A stretch of 64,000 nucleotides of DNA from an uncultured Gemmatimonadales bacterium (GTDB lineage: Bacteria > Gemmatimonadota > Gemmatimonadetes > JACCXV01 > JAHWKZ01). The stretch covers positions 65,252-129,251 of the forward strand of contig CAMYLR010000019.1 in the NCBI GenBank assembly GCA_947259315.1. Reading direction: 5' to 3'. Positions 7,939-17,385 of this stretch are shown in pieces (within the stretch, counting starts at the first letter, position 1; each line of letters begins with the position of its first letter). A model generated the notes under the pieces. That model worked only from the letters and a program-made list of their open reading frames with translations, made no database searches and had not been told where the DNA came from. The position numbers and the translations under genes are program-made.

Positions 7939-8304
7939 CTACGGCGCGGCGACGCAGGCGCTGATCACGCCGACGCTCGAATCCACGCACCAGTCGTTGC
8001 TGCTCGAAGCGTGCTGCGCCGACATCGTGTAACCGGTCGCATCGCCCGAGTCGACATCCAGCGTCACACCCTGCGACGAAGTCTGGTTCAGATCGGCCGC
8101 GTCGGCGGCGTACGTCTGGTTTTCAGCGAAATACACTTCTTGCGACGTCATGGCGTTCCTCAGGTCGCTCTTGGCTGCCGCGTCAAACGCCTTCTCCTTG
8201 GTGCTGGCGAAGCGCGGGATCGCGATAGCGGCCAAGATGCCGATAATCACCACGACGATCAGCAGCTCGATTAGGGTGAAACCCTTGGTGTTCCGAATCC
8301 TCAT
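7939..8304 (-). CDS. pilA: Major type IV pilin PilA
   Basis: 121 aa. Leader M-R-I-R-N-T-K-G, cleavage before F9, Glu at mature position 5, then the canonical pilin helix ending A-A-I-A-I-P-R-F. Short C-terminal domain with Cys106 and Cys117 bounding an 11-residue D-region, likely a disulfide. The size matches the short pilins of some deep-branching bacteria. AGGAG lies about 11 bases before the ATG. It has its own sigma-54 promoter and terminator and sits beside pilR/pilS, so it is the expected target of that system. Confidence 0.92.
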   Translation of the reverse strand: MRIRNTKGFTLIELLIVVVIIGILAAIAIPRFASTKEKAFDAAAKSDLRNAMTSQEVYFAENQTYAADAADLNQTSSQGVTLDVDSGDATGYTMSAQHASSSNDWCVDSSVGVISACVAAP

Positions 8305-8390
8305 GTTCCTACGACTCCTTTTGCCTAGCAGCTCGTGTCAACTTTCCAACGGTTCTGCTCCGTTGCTCTGCGGGGTCACCATCCCACTTC

Positions 8391-8405
8391 GCAAGACGGG
8401 TGCCA
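8391..8405 (-). promoter_or_regulatory. Sigma-54 (RpoN) promoter of pilA
   Basis: The minus strand reads TGGCAC-CCGTC-TTGC: an exact -24/-12 match with correct spacing. Transcription should start near 8379, leaving a leader of about 75 nt before the pilA ATG. PilR binding sites would be expected in 8410-8550 but were not identified. Confidence 0.85.
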
Positions 8406-8550
8406 GACCGACAACGAGCCTGCTTGGTAGATCGTAACGTATTGTTGCATAACGCTTTATGACAACGAAATGAGGGTGGAAAAGGGGTTCCTAGATCGGT
8501 TTCTCGACCCACCCGGCGGTGCGGCTGTCTTGCAGATTGCGACCGATCGC

Positions 8551-9984
8551 TTACGACGCGATCTGAATCCCGTAGCGATCGATCTTGCGGTACAGCGTAG
8601 ACGGGTCAATACCCAGTATCTCCGCTGCGCGCGCTTTGTTCCCTTCGGTCTTGGCGAGTACCCACTGGATATACGCCTGCTCGATCGTTTCCATCGTCGG
8701 GGTGGGGACGGGCGAATCCGACACCAGTGGCTGTTCGGGCTTCTCCCTGATCTTCTCGGGCAAGTCCGGGAGGTCGATCGTGCGGCCGGGCTGATCACCG
8801 CCGCTCCAACCGGCGAGCACGAGCAGTCGCTCGACGACGTTCTCGAGCTCGCGGACGTTCCCCGGCCAGTCGTAGGCGCAAAGCGCCTCCCAGGAGCGTT
8901 TGGTGAAGATCTTGTCCTGAGAGCGGTTTCCACCAGGCAGCGAATCCGGGAACCCGGCGCGTGTCAGCACGTGATCGAGCAGGTCGGGGATGTCCTCCGG
9001 CCGCCCCCGCAGCGGTGGAATCGTGATCGGGATGACGTTTAGCCGATAGAAGAGGTCCTGACGGAATTCTTCGCGCTCGACCTCTTTTTCCAAATCTTTA
9101 TTGGTGGCCGCCAAGATCCGCACGTCAACCGGGACCGCTTCGGTCGCCCCGACGGGTATGATCTCCCGTTCCTGAAGCACGCGCAGGAGCTTGACCTGAA
9201 TCGCTGGGCTCGTATCAGCGATCTCGTCCAGAAACAGAGTTCCACCAGCCGCGACTGTGAACAACCCTTCCTTGTCTCGGATGGCGCCCGTGAAGGAGCC
9301 CTTGACGTGGCCAAATAGTTCCGATTCCAACAATGACTCGGGGAGCGCTCCGCAGTTGATGGGCACGAAGGGCCCCTTGCCACGACTCGAGTGATCGTGG
9401 ATGTACCGCGCGAACAGCTCCTTACCGGTGCCGCTCTCCCCCATCAGCAGCACGGTGCTCTCTGCCGGCGCGACTTGGGTGGCGATCTCGAGCACTCGTT
9501 GGAAGGCGATGCTTTGACCCACTGGTTCGACCTCTGCCTCACTCCCGGCTCGCCGTGCCAACGCTTGATTCTCGCGAGAGAGCTTGACGTTCCGCTCCTC
9601 CAGTGCGTGCATCTCGATCGCCTGGCGCGCGTTCAGAATCAACTCCTGGTTCTTGTACGGCTTTCTCAAGTACCGGAACGCGCCTTCGTTGCAGGCCTGC
9701 ATGGCGAAATCCTCGTCACCCTGGGCAGTGATCAAGATCACTTTGGCGAGCGGATCCTGAGATCGAGCCTGCTTCAGGACCGCTATGCCATCGCGCCCTG
9801 GCAGGCGGAGATCGGTCACCACGAGATCGATGGGGCCGTTCTCTTCGAGCCATCCGACAGCCTCGTCACCGGTTCCGGTGGCGGTCACCTCGAAACCGTT
9901 GCGCTCGAACAGCACCGAGAGCGCTTCGAGCACGCTTGGCTCGTCATCGACCAGGAGCACGCGTGGGGATCTGGACTTTTTCAT
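8551..9984 (-). CDS. pilR: Sigma-54-dependent response regulator PilR
   Basis: 477 aa, NtrC type. Receiver domain at 8-125 with D13/D14, phospho-acceptor D58 and K108. AAA+ domain at about 150-390: Walker A G-E-S-G-T-G-K at 182-188, sigma-54 contact loop G-S-F-T-G-A at 229-234 (Ser replaces the usual first Ala), Walker B L-F-L-D-E-I at 250-255. Fis-type HTH at about 440-470 (A-A-E-I-L-G-I-D-P-S-T-L-Y-R-K). It lies between pilA and pilS, and two sigma-54 promoters lie within 6 kb, so PilR is a better name than a generic NtrC. Confidence 0.9.
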   Translation of the reverse strand: MKKSRSPRVLLVDDEPSVLEALSVLFERNGFEVTATGTGDEAVGWLEENGPIDLVVTDLRLPGRDGIAVLKQARSQDPLAKVILITAQGDEDFAMQACNEGAFRYLRKPYKNQELILNARQAIEMHALEERNVKLSRENQALARRAGSEAEVEPVGQSIAFQRVLEIATQVAPAESTVLLMGESGTGKELFARYIHDHSSRGKGPFVPINCGALPESLLESELFGHVKGSFTGAIRDKEGLFTVAAGGTLFLDEIADTSPAIQVKLLRVLQEREIIPVGATEAVPVDVRILAATNKDLEKEVEREEFRQDLFYRLNVIPITIPPLRGRPEDIPDLLDHVLTRAGFPDSLPGGNRSQDKIFTKRSWEALCAYDWPGNVRELENVVERLLVLAGWSGGDQPGRTIDLPDLPEKIREKPEQPLVSDSPVPTPTMETIEQAYIQWVLAKTEGNKARAAEILGIDPSTLYRKIDRYGIQIAS

Positions 9985-10064
9985 CTTGCGCTTCGCCGTT
10001 TCATCACGCGGGTTGTAAGAGATTCGGGGGGCTCACCAATATACCGCGGCCGGGCATCCAACGC

Positions 10065-11768
10065 CTACGAACTGCGAGGCAGCGCGACTCGAAATCTCGA
10101 CCCGCGGCCGCGATCGCTATCGGCCCAAACCATTCCCCCGTGTAGCTCTACGATTCGGTGTACGATTGCAAGACCCATTCCGAAACCCGTCTGGCGGGTG
10201 GTAAAGAAAGGATCGAAGACCCGGTCTTTCACCTCGGGATCGATCCCCGGGCCGTTGTCGCGCACCTCCAGCGCCACGAAGGGCCCGGCGCCCTCCAGCT
10301 CTGGGAGCATCGCGTCGCCGCCAACTCGCACTTCAACCTGCGGGTCAGCCACGCCGTCGACCGCCGCCCTGGCATTGCTCAGCAGGTTGAGGCAAACCTG
10401 TTTGATCAGATTGTGATCGCCCTCGATCCGGTGGGGCGCCCCGGGTCGCACAAACACCGTTCGCGGACCGCTGTCTCCGGCTGCCATGCGATCCACCTCG
10501 ATCGCGTCCTCGACCACCGCCACGACATCCACCGGTTCGAGTTTTCGGATCCTAACGCCAGAGAACTCCTTGAAATCATCGATTAGCGCGGTTAGCCGGT
10601 CGGTTTCACGAATCGTGAGGTTGATCAGCCGCGACTCATCGCGCTCACCGGCGCTGCCGCCAGCGCCCAATAGCTCGACAGCTGATCGGATCGCCGCCAG
10701 TGGGTTCTGAATCTCGTGTGCCAATCCAGCCGAGAGCTCGTTTACCGCGCGCAATCGATCCGCCTGCCGCGCGAGCTCCTCGAGACGCTTCACGTTCTCA
10801 ACATCCCTGACGATCGCCGCCGCTCCGCGCCTCCCGCCGCGTGGATCGTACAGTACAGTGGTAGTCACACCAACCGCTCGAGAATCGCCCTCCTCGTCGG
10901 CAAAGCTCAACTCTGTGTACTCGACCTCGCGCTCAGAGCGCAGCGTACCCAGCAGCAACCGATAGAGGGTCGCCAGGCCGGATTTCTCTGTTCGTTCTGG
11001 TACCGTCCCGCCCAGCGGAATGCCCTTGATTCCGAGTTGCGCGCGGGCCGTAGAGTTTATGAAATCGATCTCTTCACGGTCATTGATCGACAGCACGCCA
11101 CTCTCGATCGTATTGAGCAGGTTTTCGACGTCAAGCGGGGATCGAGCGAGCTGCATTTCCAGCTCCATCAACCGATCGCGCTGCGCCAGCATCCGTCGTC
11201 CGACGATCCCGCTCGCCACACCGACGACTAGGAATACGATAACCGACAAAGCGAGGCTCCACAGGATCGTAGTCACCTGTCCGGAGATGTTCGGCAGTAC
11301 GACCGCCCCCGATTCTGCACCCAGCTGGGGGGCGATCTGCCAATAAGCAGTGGCCAAGTACACAATCACCACGGTCACCGCGGTCACCATGGCACCACGA
11401 AGACCGAGCAGCAAACCAGCCGCCGCCACGAGCAGGATGTAAAACAGCGCGAACTCGCTCCCGACCCCACCGGTCAGGAGAACCGCGATGGTAATCAGTG
11501 ACAGATCGTGAATGACCTGGGCGCCCAGGAAACGGGAGCCTGGCTGGTGGCTCTTGCCGTAAATCCAGGAAGCCAGGGTGAAAACGGTTGGTACACCCAC
11601 GATCAGGAGGACCAGCGGGGTAGATGACGGCTCGGCAACGGTTGTCGTGCGAACGACCGTAGCCGCCAGCGCCAACGCGTACGCCACCGCCAGTCGGGCC
11701 GCATAGACCCCAGAGAGGAGACTGCGCTCGTCGAGCGTGCGAAGGGAACTTTGGAGGGTTTGGGCCAT
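10065..11768 (-). CDS. pilS: Membrane sensor histidine kinase PilS
   Basis: 567 aa from ATG 11768; the frame is open further upstream, but that part would overlap the DUF1501 gene. About six transmembrane helices in the first 190 residues, as in PilS, then a PAS-like domain, then HisKA with A-G-L-A-H-E-I-Q-N-P (His about 351). The ATPase domain has N-box L-N-L-L-S-N-A, G1 D-N-G-P-G-I and G2 G-F-G-M-G-L-A. It phosphorylates PilR; in Pseudomonas, PilS senses unassembled pilin in the membrane. pilR starts 80 bases after its stop. Confidence 0.9.
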   Translation of the reverse strand: MAQTLQSSLRTLDERSLLSGVYAARLAVAYALALAATVVRTTTVAEPSSTPLVLLIVGVPTVFTLASWIYGKSHQPGSRFLGAQVIHDLSLITIAVLLTGGVGSEFALFYILLVAAAGLLLGLRGAMVTAVTVVIVYLATAYWQIAPQLGAESGAVVLPNISGQVTTILWSLALSVIVFLVVGVASGIVGRRMLAQRDRLMELEMQLARSPLDVENLLNTIESGVLSINDREEIDFINSTARAQLGIKGIPLGGTVPERTEKSGLATLYRLLLGTLRSEREVEYTELSFADEEGDSRAVGVTTTVLYDPRGGRRGAAAIVRDVENVKRLEELARQADRLRAVNELSAGLAHEIQNPLAAIRSAVELLGAGGSAGERDESRLINLTIRETDRLTALIDDFKEFSGVRIRKLEPVDVVAVVEDAIEVDRMAAGDSGPRTVFVRPGAPHRIEGDHNLIKQVCLNLLSNARAAVDGVADPQVEVRVGGDAMLPELEGAGPFVALEVRDNGPGIDPEVKDRVFDPFFTTRQTGFGMGLAIVHRIVELHGGMVWADSDRGRGSRFRVALPRSS

Positions 11769-11832
11769 GAGCTGTAAACATGACCCTTCAAGGTCTATGC
11801 CGACACCCCACCCCCAGGAGGCGCCTGCCGAG

Positions 11833-13161
11833 CTAGGCCAGCACTCCGCGGAAGCGTCGCGAATCGATGGTATAACCAGGGAAGACGCGATCCGTGTTGC
11901 GGGCACCTAGATGACGGACAACGACCTCACCGAAAACGTCGCGGAAGTCGGTCGTGATCGCCAAATCGCGCCGCTCGTAGAGCTGGCCGGCTTCGAGCCC
12001 GGGCCACGTGCCGAACACGCTACCGCCGGACACGGCGCCACCGAGGATCAGCATGCAATTGCCGTGGCCGTGATCGGTGCCGCCGCTGCCGTTTTCGGCC
12101 ACCGTGCGACCAAACTCAGACATCGTGATCACCACCACGTCGTCCATACGCTCGTCCAGATCTCCGTAGAGAGCCGCGATCCCAGCTGCGAGCTCGCGTA
12201 GCCGGTTGGCCAGCTGGCCTCTCGACCCACCCTGAGCCAAGTGAGTGTCCCAACCCCCGAGATCGGCGAACGCCACCTCGAGACCGACATCGGCTTTGAC
12301 GAGTTGAGCGATCTGTTGAAGTGAACGGCCAAACGGCGTGCGCGGGTACTCCACGCCATCCCGCGGTGAGTAGCGCGTCGGATCGGCCTGGCGCAGGAGC
12401 TCGATCGCATCAAACGACTGATCCGCGGCACCGCTCACGACATCGCCCGATGAGCCGCGGTACAATTCCGAGAACGTCGTCTCGAGCGATCGGTCCCTCC
12501 CCCCCGCCACCCCAAACCGCTGCAGATCGGGGATGGCCAACGTCGGGTAGGCGCCACGCAGTGCCAACGGTAGCTCCGGGGCGATGGCGATACCGCGCAA
12601 GAGATCACTCGCCAGGCCTGCCTGCCCCGCGGCATGGTCGGCAGCGTGGGCGTTGCCACCGGCCAACGTGCGGCCGTCACATTCGACGCATCGATTCTCA
12701 GCAAGCAACCGGTTCAACCACCCGTCACGCGTCGTCTTGACCCCCGGTGCGGCCGTCTCCATGAAGTCTTGGGCTTCAAAGTGAGAACGCGTCGGGTGCG
12801 GTGATCCGCAGGCGTGAACCACCGCCAGCTCACCCCGCCGCCAGAACGGCAGAACCGGCTCAAGAGACGGATGGAGCCCAAAGAAGCCGTCCAGATCGAG
12901 CGCACCCTCTTCCGCGCTGGCGCGTGGTGGATCGATCGCGATTGATCGCCGCACTCGGTAATACGCTTTCTCGCCAAATGGCACGACCATGTTGAGCCCG
13001 TCGACAGCGCCACGCTGGAAGATGCAGATGAGCGTCTTCTTTCGAGTGGCGGCCGCCGTATCCGCCAGCAGTGCTCGGGTGAGGAACTCGGGTGGCATTC
13101 CTAAGGTCAAGAGCGCCAAACCGCTGTTTTTCAGAAACATCCGTCTCGGTATCGTGCGCAT
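11833..13161 (-). CDS. DUF1501 family protein, Tat-exported
   Basis: 442 aa from ATG 13161, chosen because GGAGG lies 7 bases upstream and because it yields a twin-arginine signal (P-R-R-M-F-L-K, then a hydrophobic stretch). DUF1501 proteins have a sulfatase/alkaline-phosphatase-like fold. The motif I-T-M-S-E-F-G-R-T with the later G-T-D-H-G-H-G-N metal-type site is visible near 350-380. The molecular role of the family is not established. It is nearly always paired with a DUF1800 gene, as here, 22 bases upstream. Confidence 0.85.
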   Translation of the reverse strand: MRTIPRRMFLKNSGLALLTLGMPPEFLTRALLADTAAATRKKTLICIFQRGAVDGLNMVVPFGEKAYYRVRRSIAIDPPRASAEEGALDLDGFFGLHPSLEPVLPFWRRGELAVVHACGSPHPTRSHFEAQDFMETAAPGVKTTRDGWLNRLLAENRCVECDGRTLAGGNAHAADHAAGQAGLASDLLRGIAIAPELPLALRGAYPTLAIPDLQRFGVAGGRDRSLETTFSELYRGSSGDVVSGAADQSFDAIELLRQADPTRYSPRDGVEYPRTPFGRSLQQIAQLVKADVGLEVAFADLGGWDTHLAQGGSRGQLANRLRELAAGIAALYGDLDERMDDVVVITMSEFGRTVAENGSGGTDHGHGNCMLILGGAVSGGSVFGTWPGLEAGQLYERRDLAITTDFRDVFGEVVVRHLGARNTDRVFPGYTIDSRRFRGVLA

Positions 13162-13183
13162 TTCTTCGCCTCCGGCGGTCCTG

Positions 13184-14812
13184 TCAGTGGTATTGAAAGT
13201 CCGGCGAACCGAGGACGAGACCGATCGTCCGCATGTTTCGCTCGCGAGTTGTATGGGCATTCATCTCGAGATCGGCTCGCACCACGGATTCAAGTTGCTT
13301 GGTGTCAGCCGCCGGCAATAGCGCATCCAGCACGGTCACCACCGGGTCGATCGTCATCGCTGACTCGGCAAGGAGGTTTAGGTCGACGTTGTCAAACTGT
13401 CCGGCCGCCAACCCCAGCCCGAGGTTCAACCGCTGCAGCATGGCCCCGCTACTTACCCACTCTGGGTCGGTGTCGGGATAACCAGTGGGGGCGGGCTCTA
13501 AGTACGGCACGTGGTCGAGTTCACGCAGGGCACCAAACAACCGGCGCGAGGGTCCGACATCGGCCCCACTCATACGCAGTGCGCTTGCGATGAGCTCGAA
13601 CGGCGATTTCACCTTGGCGTCGATGTAATCCCGATCGTAGAACTGCTCTGCAGTGAACAACGCTCTCGTGACGGCGCCAAGGTCGCCCTCGGTCTTGAGG
13701 TAGACCCCAGCGATCTCATCGATCAGGGCTGTTGGCGGGCTATCCGAGACGAACGCCTGTGCCAGCTTTGTCGCGAGGTGACGGGCCGTGGACGGGTGGA
13801 GCGCCAACATGTGCAATACCTGTAGGCCGTCCTCGACGCCACGCCCTGCCGGCAAGGAATGCCCCAGAACGGTCTTCGAACCCATGTCATGCATCGGTGA
13901 CCGAAACTCGAACTCTACCCTCTCCGGCATGCCACGCCGGGGCTGGTTCGGCTCGCGTCGCATGGTGCGTCCCCGTTCTCTGCCGTCATCCAGGGTCCAG
14001 CCAGTAAACGCGCGTGCCACCTCGACCACGTCTTCCTGCGTATACCCGCCTTCCACGCCCAGCGTGTGAAGCTCGAGGAGCTCGCGCGCATAGTTCTCAT
14101 TCAGCCCCAACGTTCCTCCCCGGCGACCAACGAATCGGGCAGCCTGGGACTCGGCGCCTGCCGACCGCCAATTGTCGAGAAAGATCAACATCGCGGGGTG
14201 AGAAGCGGTCGCTTGCAGCATCTCTTCGAACTTGCCGAACACATATGGTCGGATCGCCTCGCTCTCATAGTCACCGACCAGCCAACGGGTGGGGCCCTTG
14301 GCCCAAAAAACGTTGAAATGGTTGAACCAAAACTCGGTCATTACGGCTTCCAGCTGTCGTTCCGAATAGACGGCGCGTTGCAGACGCACGCTCGCCAACT
14401 CGCCCAGAATCCGACCGGGCGGCGAGACCCCGCGCTCCCGCATGAGCTGGCGAAGGCGCTCCGGGGTCAGCGAGTCCTCTGCGCCTAGTTGTTCTTGCAA
14501 GACTCGAGGTGGCGGGTACTCCGCTAGCAGCTCCGTTGGGGTCATCGTCGCTGCGTCGTAGGCGCTGAGCCGGGTCTCAAACACTGTGTCGTCGATATGT
14601 GTGGGACGCATCTGCGAATCGAGCCACGCCTCTGCGCCGATCTCCATCACCTTCGCTATGTCATCGGGGCGGGGCCCGTACGTAGCCCGTTTGAGGAGGT
14701 GCACGGCTTCTGTCTCCGAGGTCTCGCTCTGCGCGACCGCAGGCCGATCCCATCCGAAGAGTGCAATGGTCAACATCAGCTGACCCAACACGAACCGATT
14801 CATTCTGACCAT
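13184..14812 (-). CDS. DUF1800 family secreted protein
   Basis: 542 aa with a Sec-type signal peptide ending A-V-A-Q. DUF1800 hallmarks: H-L-L-K-R-A-T-Y-G-P at about 37, W-F-N-H-F-N-V at about 165, and N-E-N-Y-A-R-E-L-L-E-L-H-T-L-G at about 236. GGGAG precedes ATG 14812 by 8 bases. The function of the family is unknown. It forms a two-gene unit with the DUF1501 gene downstream. The location beside pilS may be accidental. Confidence 0.85.
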   Translation of the reverse strand: MVRMNRFVLGQLMLTIALFGWDRPAVAQSETSETEAVHLLKRATYGPRPDDIAKVMEIGAEAWLDSQMRPTHIDDTVFETRLSAYDAATMTPTELLAEYPPPRVLQEQLGAEDSLTPERLRQLMRERGVSPPGRILGELASVRLQRAVYSERQLEAVMTEFWFNHFNVFWAKGPTRWLVGDYESEAIRPYVFGKFEEMLQATASHPAMLIFLDNWRSAGAESQAARFVGRRGGTLGLNENYARELLELHTLGVEGGYTQEDVVEVARAFTGWTLDDGRERGRTMRREPNQPRRGMPERVEFEFRSPMHDMGSKTVLGHSLPAGRGVEDGLQVLHMLALHPSTARHLATKLAQAFVSDSPPTALIDEIAGVYLKTEGDLGAVTRALFTAEQFYDRDYIDAKVKSPFELIASALRMSGADVGPSRRLFGALRELDHVPYLEPAPTGYPDTDPEWVSSGAMLQRLNLGLGLAAGQFDNVDLNLLAESAMTIDPVVTVLDALLPAADTKQLESVVRADLEMNAHTTRERNMRTIGLVLGSPDFQYH

Positions 14813-14907
14813 GTAATCGCTCCCATCGGATGTTCGAAAACTTGGACACCGTCGACGGGAACTTTGTTAACCGGTGAGCAACCGGTATGCGCTCGGAAGG
14901 CGGTTAT

Positions 14908-16470
14908 CTAGCGGGTCAACGCCCGGATCTGGGTCAGTCCTTCCTCCGTCCACTCAGGGGGGCTCGCATCATCGGCGATCGCATGCGCGGTGTGGAAGAT
15001 CAGCCGCGCCACACGTGCTGCCTTGTCGGCATCGATCTTATCCACTTCGTCCGAGGGCTGGTGGTAGTCCTCGTGCACGCCGGCAAAAAAGAACAAGGCG
15101 GGGATCTCTTTGCGGGCGAAGTTGAAGTGATCGCTGCGGAAAAAGAAACGCTCCTCCGGCCACGGGTCGGGGACCACGGTGAGGCCCAGCGACGTATTCT
15201 CCGAAGCGACCGCACGCACGAGCGGTCCGAGCGACGAGTACTCCTGACCGATCACCACAACGCTGTCGGGAGCGTTGCGGGCGATCATGTCTACGTTGAT
15301 GTTGGCCACGATGCTCTTCAGTGGCACTGTCGGATGATCGCTGAAGTAGCGTGAACCAAGAAGCCCCTTCTCCTCGCCGCTGACGGCCAGAAAGAGCAGC
15401 GATCTCGCCGGCGGTTCTTCGAGCGTCGCAAATGCCTCCGCAACCTCCACCAGCGCCGCTGTTCCCGAGGCATCATCGTCGGCCCCGTTATAGATCGAAT
15501 CCCCGGTTGCGTCAGCGGTACCGATGCCGACGTGGTCCATATGTGCGCTGAAGACCACGTACTCGTCGCGCAATTGGGGATCGCTGCCACGGATGACGGC
15601 TACGACGTTCGGTGGGCGGGAATCTTCAAACGTCGACGGGAAGGCTGCGAAGTGTGCTTCTATGCCCGCAATGGGCACCCCGTCCGCGTTTGGACTCGGC
15701 GCTGCAGTGAACTCAGCTCGGTCCAGAATACTAGTGGCGGCCGTATTCGAGACGTAGAACACGGGGATCTCATCGGGGTTGGCGAGTACCCGTCTCGGTT
15801 GAGCCGACAGTTCCGCCATGCGGCCGATCATCTCTGCGGGAAACTCGGCGCCAAGCATCAAGAGTAGCGCTGACGCGCCACCCTCCTCGGCTTGGCGTCG
15901 AGCGCTTGCCGCGCGGAGACGAAAGTCACGATCCGGAGCGCCGGGCAGGGACACAACCATGACGCTTCCTCGAACGTCGGCCGACGCGGGCAGTCCGGCT
16001 TCCGGCAAATCACCGAAATACACCAACGACCCGTGTTGCATGTCCTGCCCCACGCGATCGACCGCCGGCGAGGCGAAGAAGTCGACCCCATACTCCAACA
16101 TCTGGTTGTTCGAGCCATCGGCGTTCACGACACCGAAGTGGACCGACTCCGTATCGAGCGCTCGCAGCGGCAGCGAGTAGCGTTGCAGGAAGCTCCCCCC
16201 GTCACCGCCGGGCTCGAGGCGCAACGCTTGGAATTGTCCGGCCAAGTATTCAGCTGCCATCTCCAGTCCAGGGCTCGGGGTGTCCCGTCCAGCCAACTCA
16301 TCGCTCGCCAGGTAGGCGATCCTGGCGCGCATGTCTTCCGCGGTAATGGTCGCCTCTGCGGCCCTGAGAAGGTCATGATCGGTGTTGGGCTCCGAATTAA
16401 CCCCGGACCGGGTACACGCGCTCGACAGCGCCACAAGCGTGACCACAAAGAGGGTACGCGGGCGCATCAC
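14908..16470 (-). CDS. M28 family metallopeptidase with PA domain, lipoprotein
   Basis: 520 aa. Lipobox L-S-S-A-C at about residue 19. A protease-associated insert spans roughly 130-290. Two-zinc M28 ligands are all visible: A-H-M-D-H, G-A-D-D-D-A-S-G, S-G-E-E-K-G, N-V-D-M-I and H-E-D-Y-H-Q-P-S-D-E. Likely an envelope-anchored aminopeptidase. Its ATG overlaps the stop of the cupin gene, so the two are co-transcribed. Confidence 0.87.
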   Translation of the reverse strand: MMRPRTLFVVTLVALSSACTRSGVNSEPNTDHDLLRAAEATITAEDMRARIAYLASDELAGRDTPSPGLEMAAEYLAGQFQALRLEPGGDGGSFLQRYSLPLRALDTESVHFGVVNADGSNNQMLEYGVDFFASPAVDRVGQDMQHGSLVYFGDLPEAGLPASADVRGSVMVVSLPGAPDRDFRLRAASARRQAEEGGASALLLMLGAEFPAEMIGRMAELSAQPRRVLANPDEIPVFYVSNTAATSILDRAEFTAAPSPNADGVPIAGIEAHFAAFPSTFEDSRPPNVVAVIRGSDPQLRDEYVVFSAHMDHVGIGTADATGDSIYNGADDDASGTAALVEVAEAFATLEEPPARSLLFLAVSGEEKGLLGSRYFSDHPTVPLKSIVANINVDMIARNAPDSVVVIGQEYSSLGPLVRAVASENTSLGLTVVPDPWPEERFFFRSDHFNFARKEIPALFFFAGVHEDYHQPSDEVDKIDADKAARVARLIFHTAHAIADDASPPEWTEEGLTQIRALTR

Positions 16471-17207
16471 TCAGCCCCCCCCGCCTCCCAGAGGATGAGG
16501 ACGTCAAGATCACCCTCCAGCGAGTCGAAGGAGTGATCGGACCCGGCCCTCACAAACACGATCGAACCGGGTTCAACATCGATCGCGTCGTCATCGATGC
16601 GAAACCTCCCCTTGCCGTTCACTACGAAGTTCACCTCGTCGAAAGCGTGTACCAGCGTCTTGTCTCCACCGAGCTGTTCGGGCAACATGTACATCCCAAA
16701 CCTGAGCGAAGGCAGATCGAGAAACAAGCTCCAGACGTTCCGCCCAGCGTCTCGGTCATCAACGATATCCGTCATCTGAAACCCCTCCCAAGCAGGCCCA
16801 GCCTCGGCCGGGGGACCGTTAACGAACACGACCAAGGTACGCAGGTCCTCGATGATCTCCACGAAGCGGTGGCTGGCCTCGGCCTCGACGTACACGATCG
16901 AGCCGGGCTCGATCGAGAACGCGTCGTCCTCCACTTCGATCACAGCTCGACCGGAAACGACATAGTAGACCTCATCTCGACGATGTGGAGATTGTCGATC
17001 GATCGCGCCGGCGGGCAGGTCGTACAGCCCGACGCTGAACGAGGCACGATCTACAAAGCTCAGGTAGTTGCGCCCGCTAGCCTCGCGCCGCTCGATCAGA
17101 TCCGCCAGCCGATGCGCCTCCCAAGCCGGTTGCCCCTGTGCATGCGCCGTCACGGCACCGGAGATCCCCAGACACAGCGAGAATATTGCGGTCGGTAAGA
17201 AGCGCAC
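16467..17207 (-). CDS. Secreted two-domain cupin protein
   Basis: 246 aa from GTG 17207, chosen because it starts a clean signal peptide ending T-A-H-A-Q; the frame is open upstream but reads as non-coding. Two cupin barrels: the first has H-R-R-D-E-V-Y-Y-V and P-G-S-I-V-Y-V; the second has H-A-F-D-E-V-N-F-V and P-G-S-I-V-F-V. Metal-binding His/Glu are partly kept. Substrate unknown. It overlaps the M28 peptidase start by 4 bases. Confidence 0.7.
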   Translation of the reverse strand: MRFLPTAIFSLCLGISGAVTAHAQGQPAWEAHRLADLIERREASGRNYLSFVDRASFSVGLYDLPAGAIDRQSPHRRDEVYYVVSGRAVIEVEDDAFSIEPGSIVYVEAEASHRFVEIIEDLRTLVVFVNGPPAEAGPAWEGFQMTDIVDDRDAGRNVWSLFLDLPSLRFGMYMLPEQLGGDKTLVHAFDEVNFVVNGKGRFRIDDDAIDVEPGSIVFVRAGSDHSFDSLEGDLDVLILWEAGGAE

Positions 17208-17314
17208 AGCAGCTAGGACGAGCCAACCCCGCTCCGCGCTCAATGCTACTGTTGTCCCGAACTTCAAGGCGGCGATAGGCGACACGAGTCGAGGCGCTCG
17301 AGAAAGACAAGCGA

Positions 17315-17332
17315 GGCGTACCGAGGTACGCC
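17315..17332. repeat. Perfect 8-bp inverted repeat downstream of pilC
   Basis: GGCGTACC and GGTACGCC separated by 2 bases, in the 178-bp gap between pilC and the cupin gene. As RNA it forms a 7-bp stem with a 4-base loop. There is only a weak T tract on the minus side, so it may be a poor terminator of the pilB operon or a protein-binding palindrome. Confidence 0.4.
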
Positions 17333-17385
17333 ACAGCGCAGCCTGACGAGCGGAACGAAGACCCGTGCCGCCTTGCGCTGCCTCT

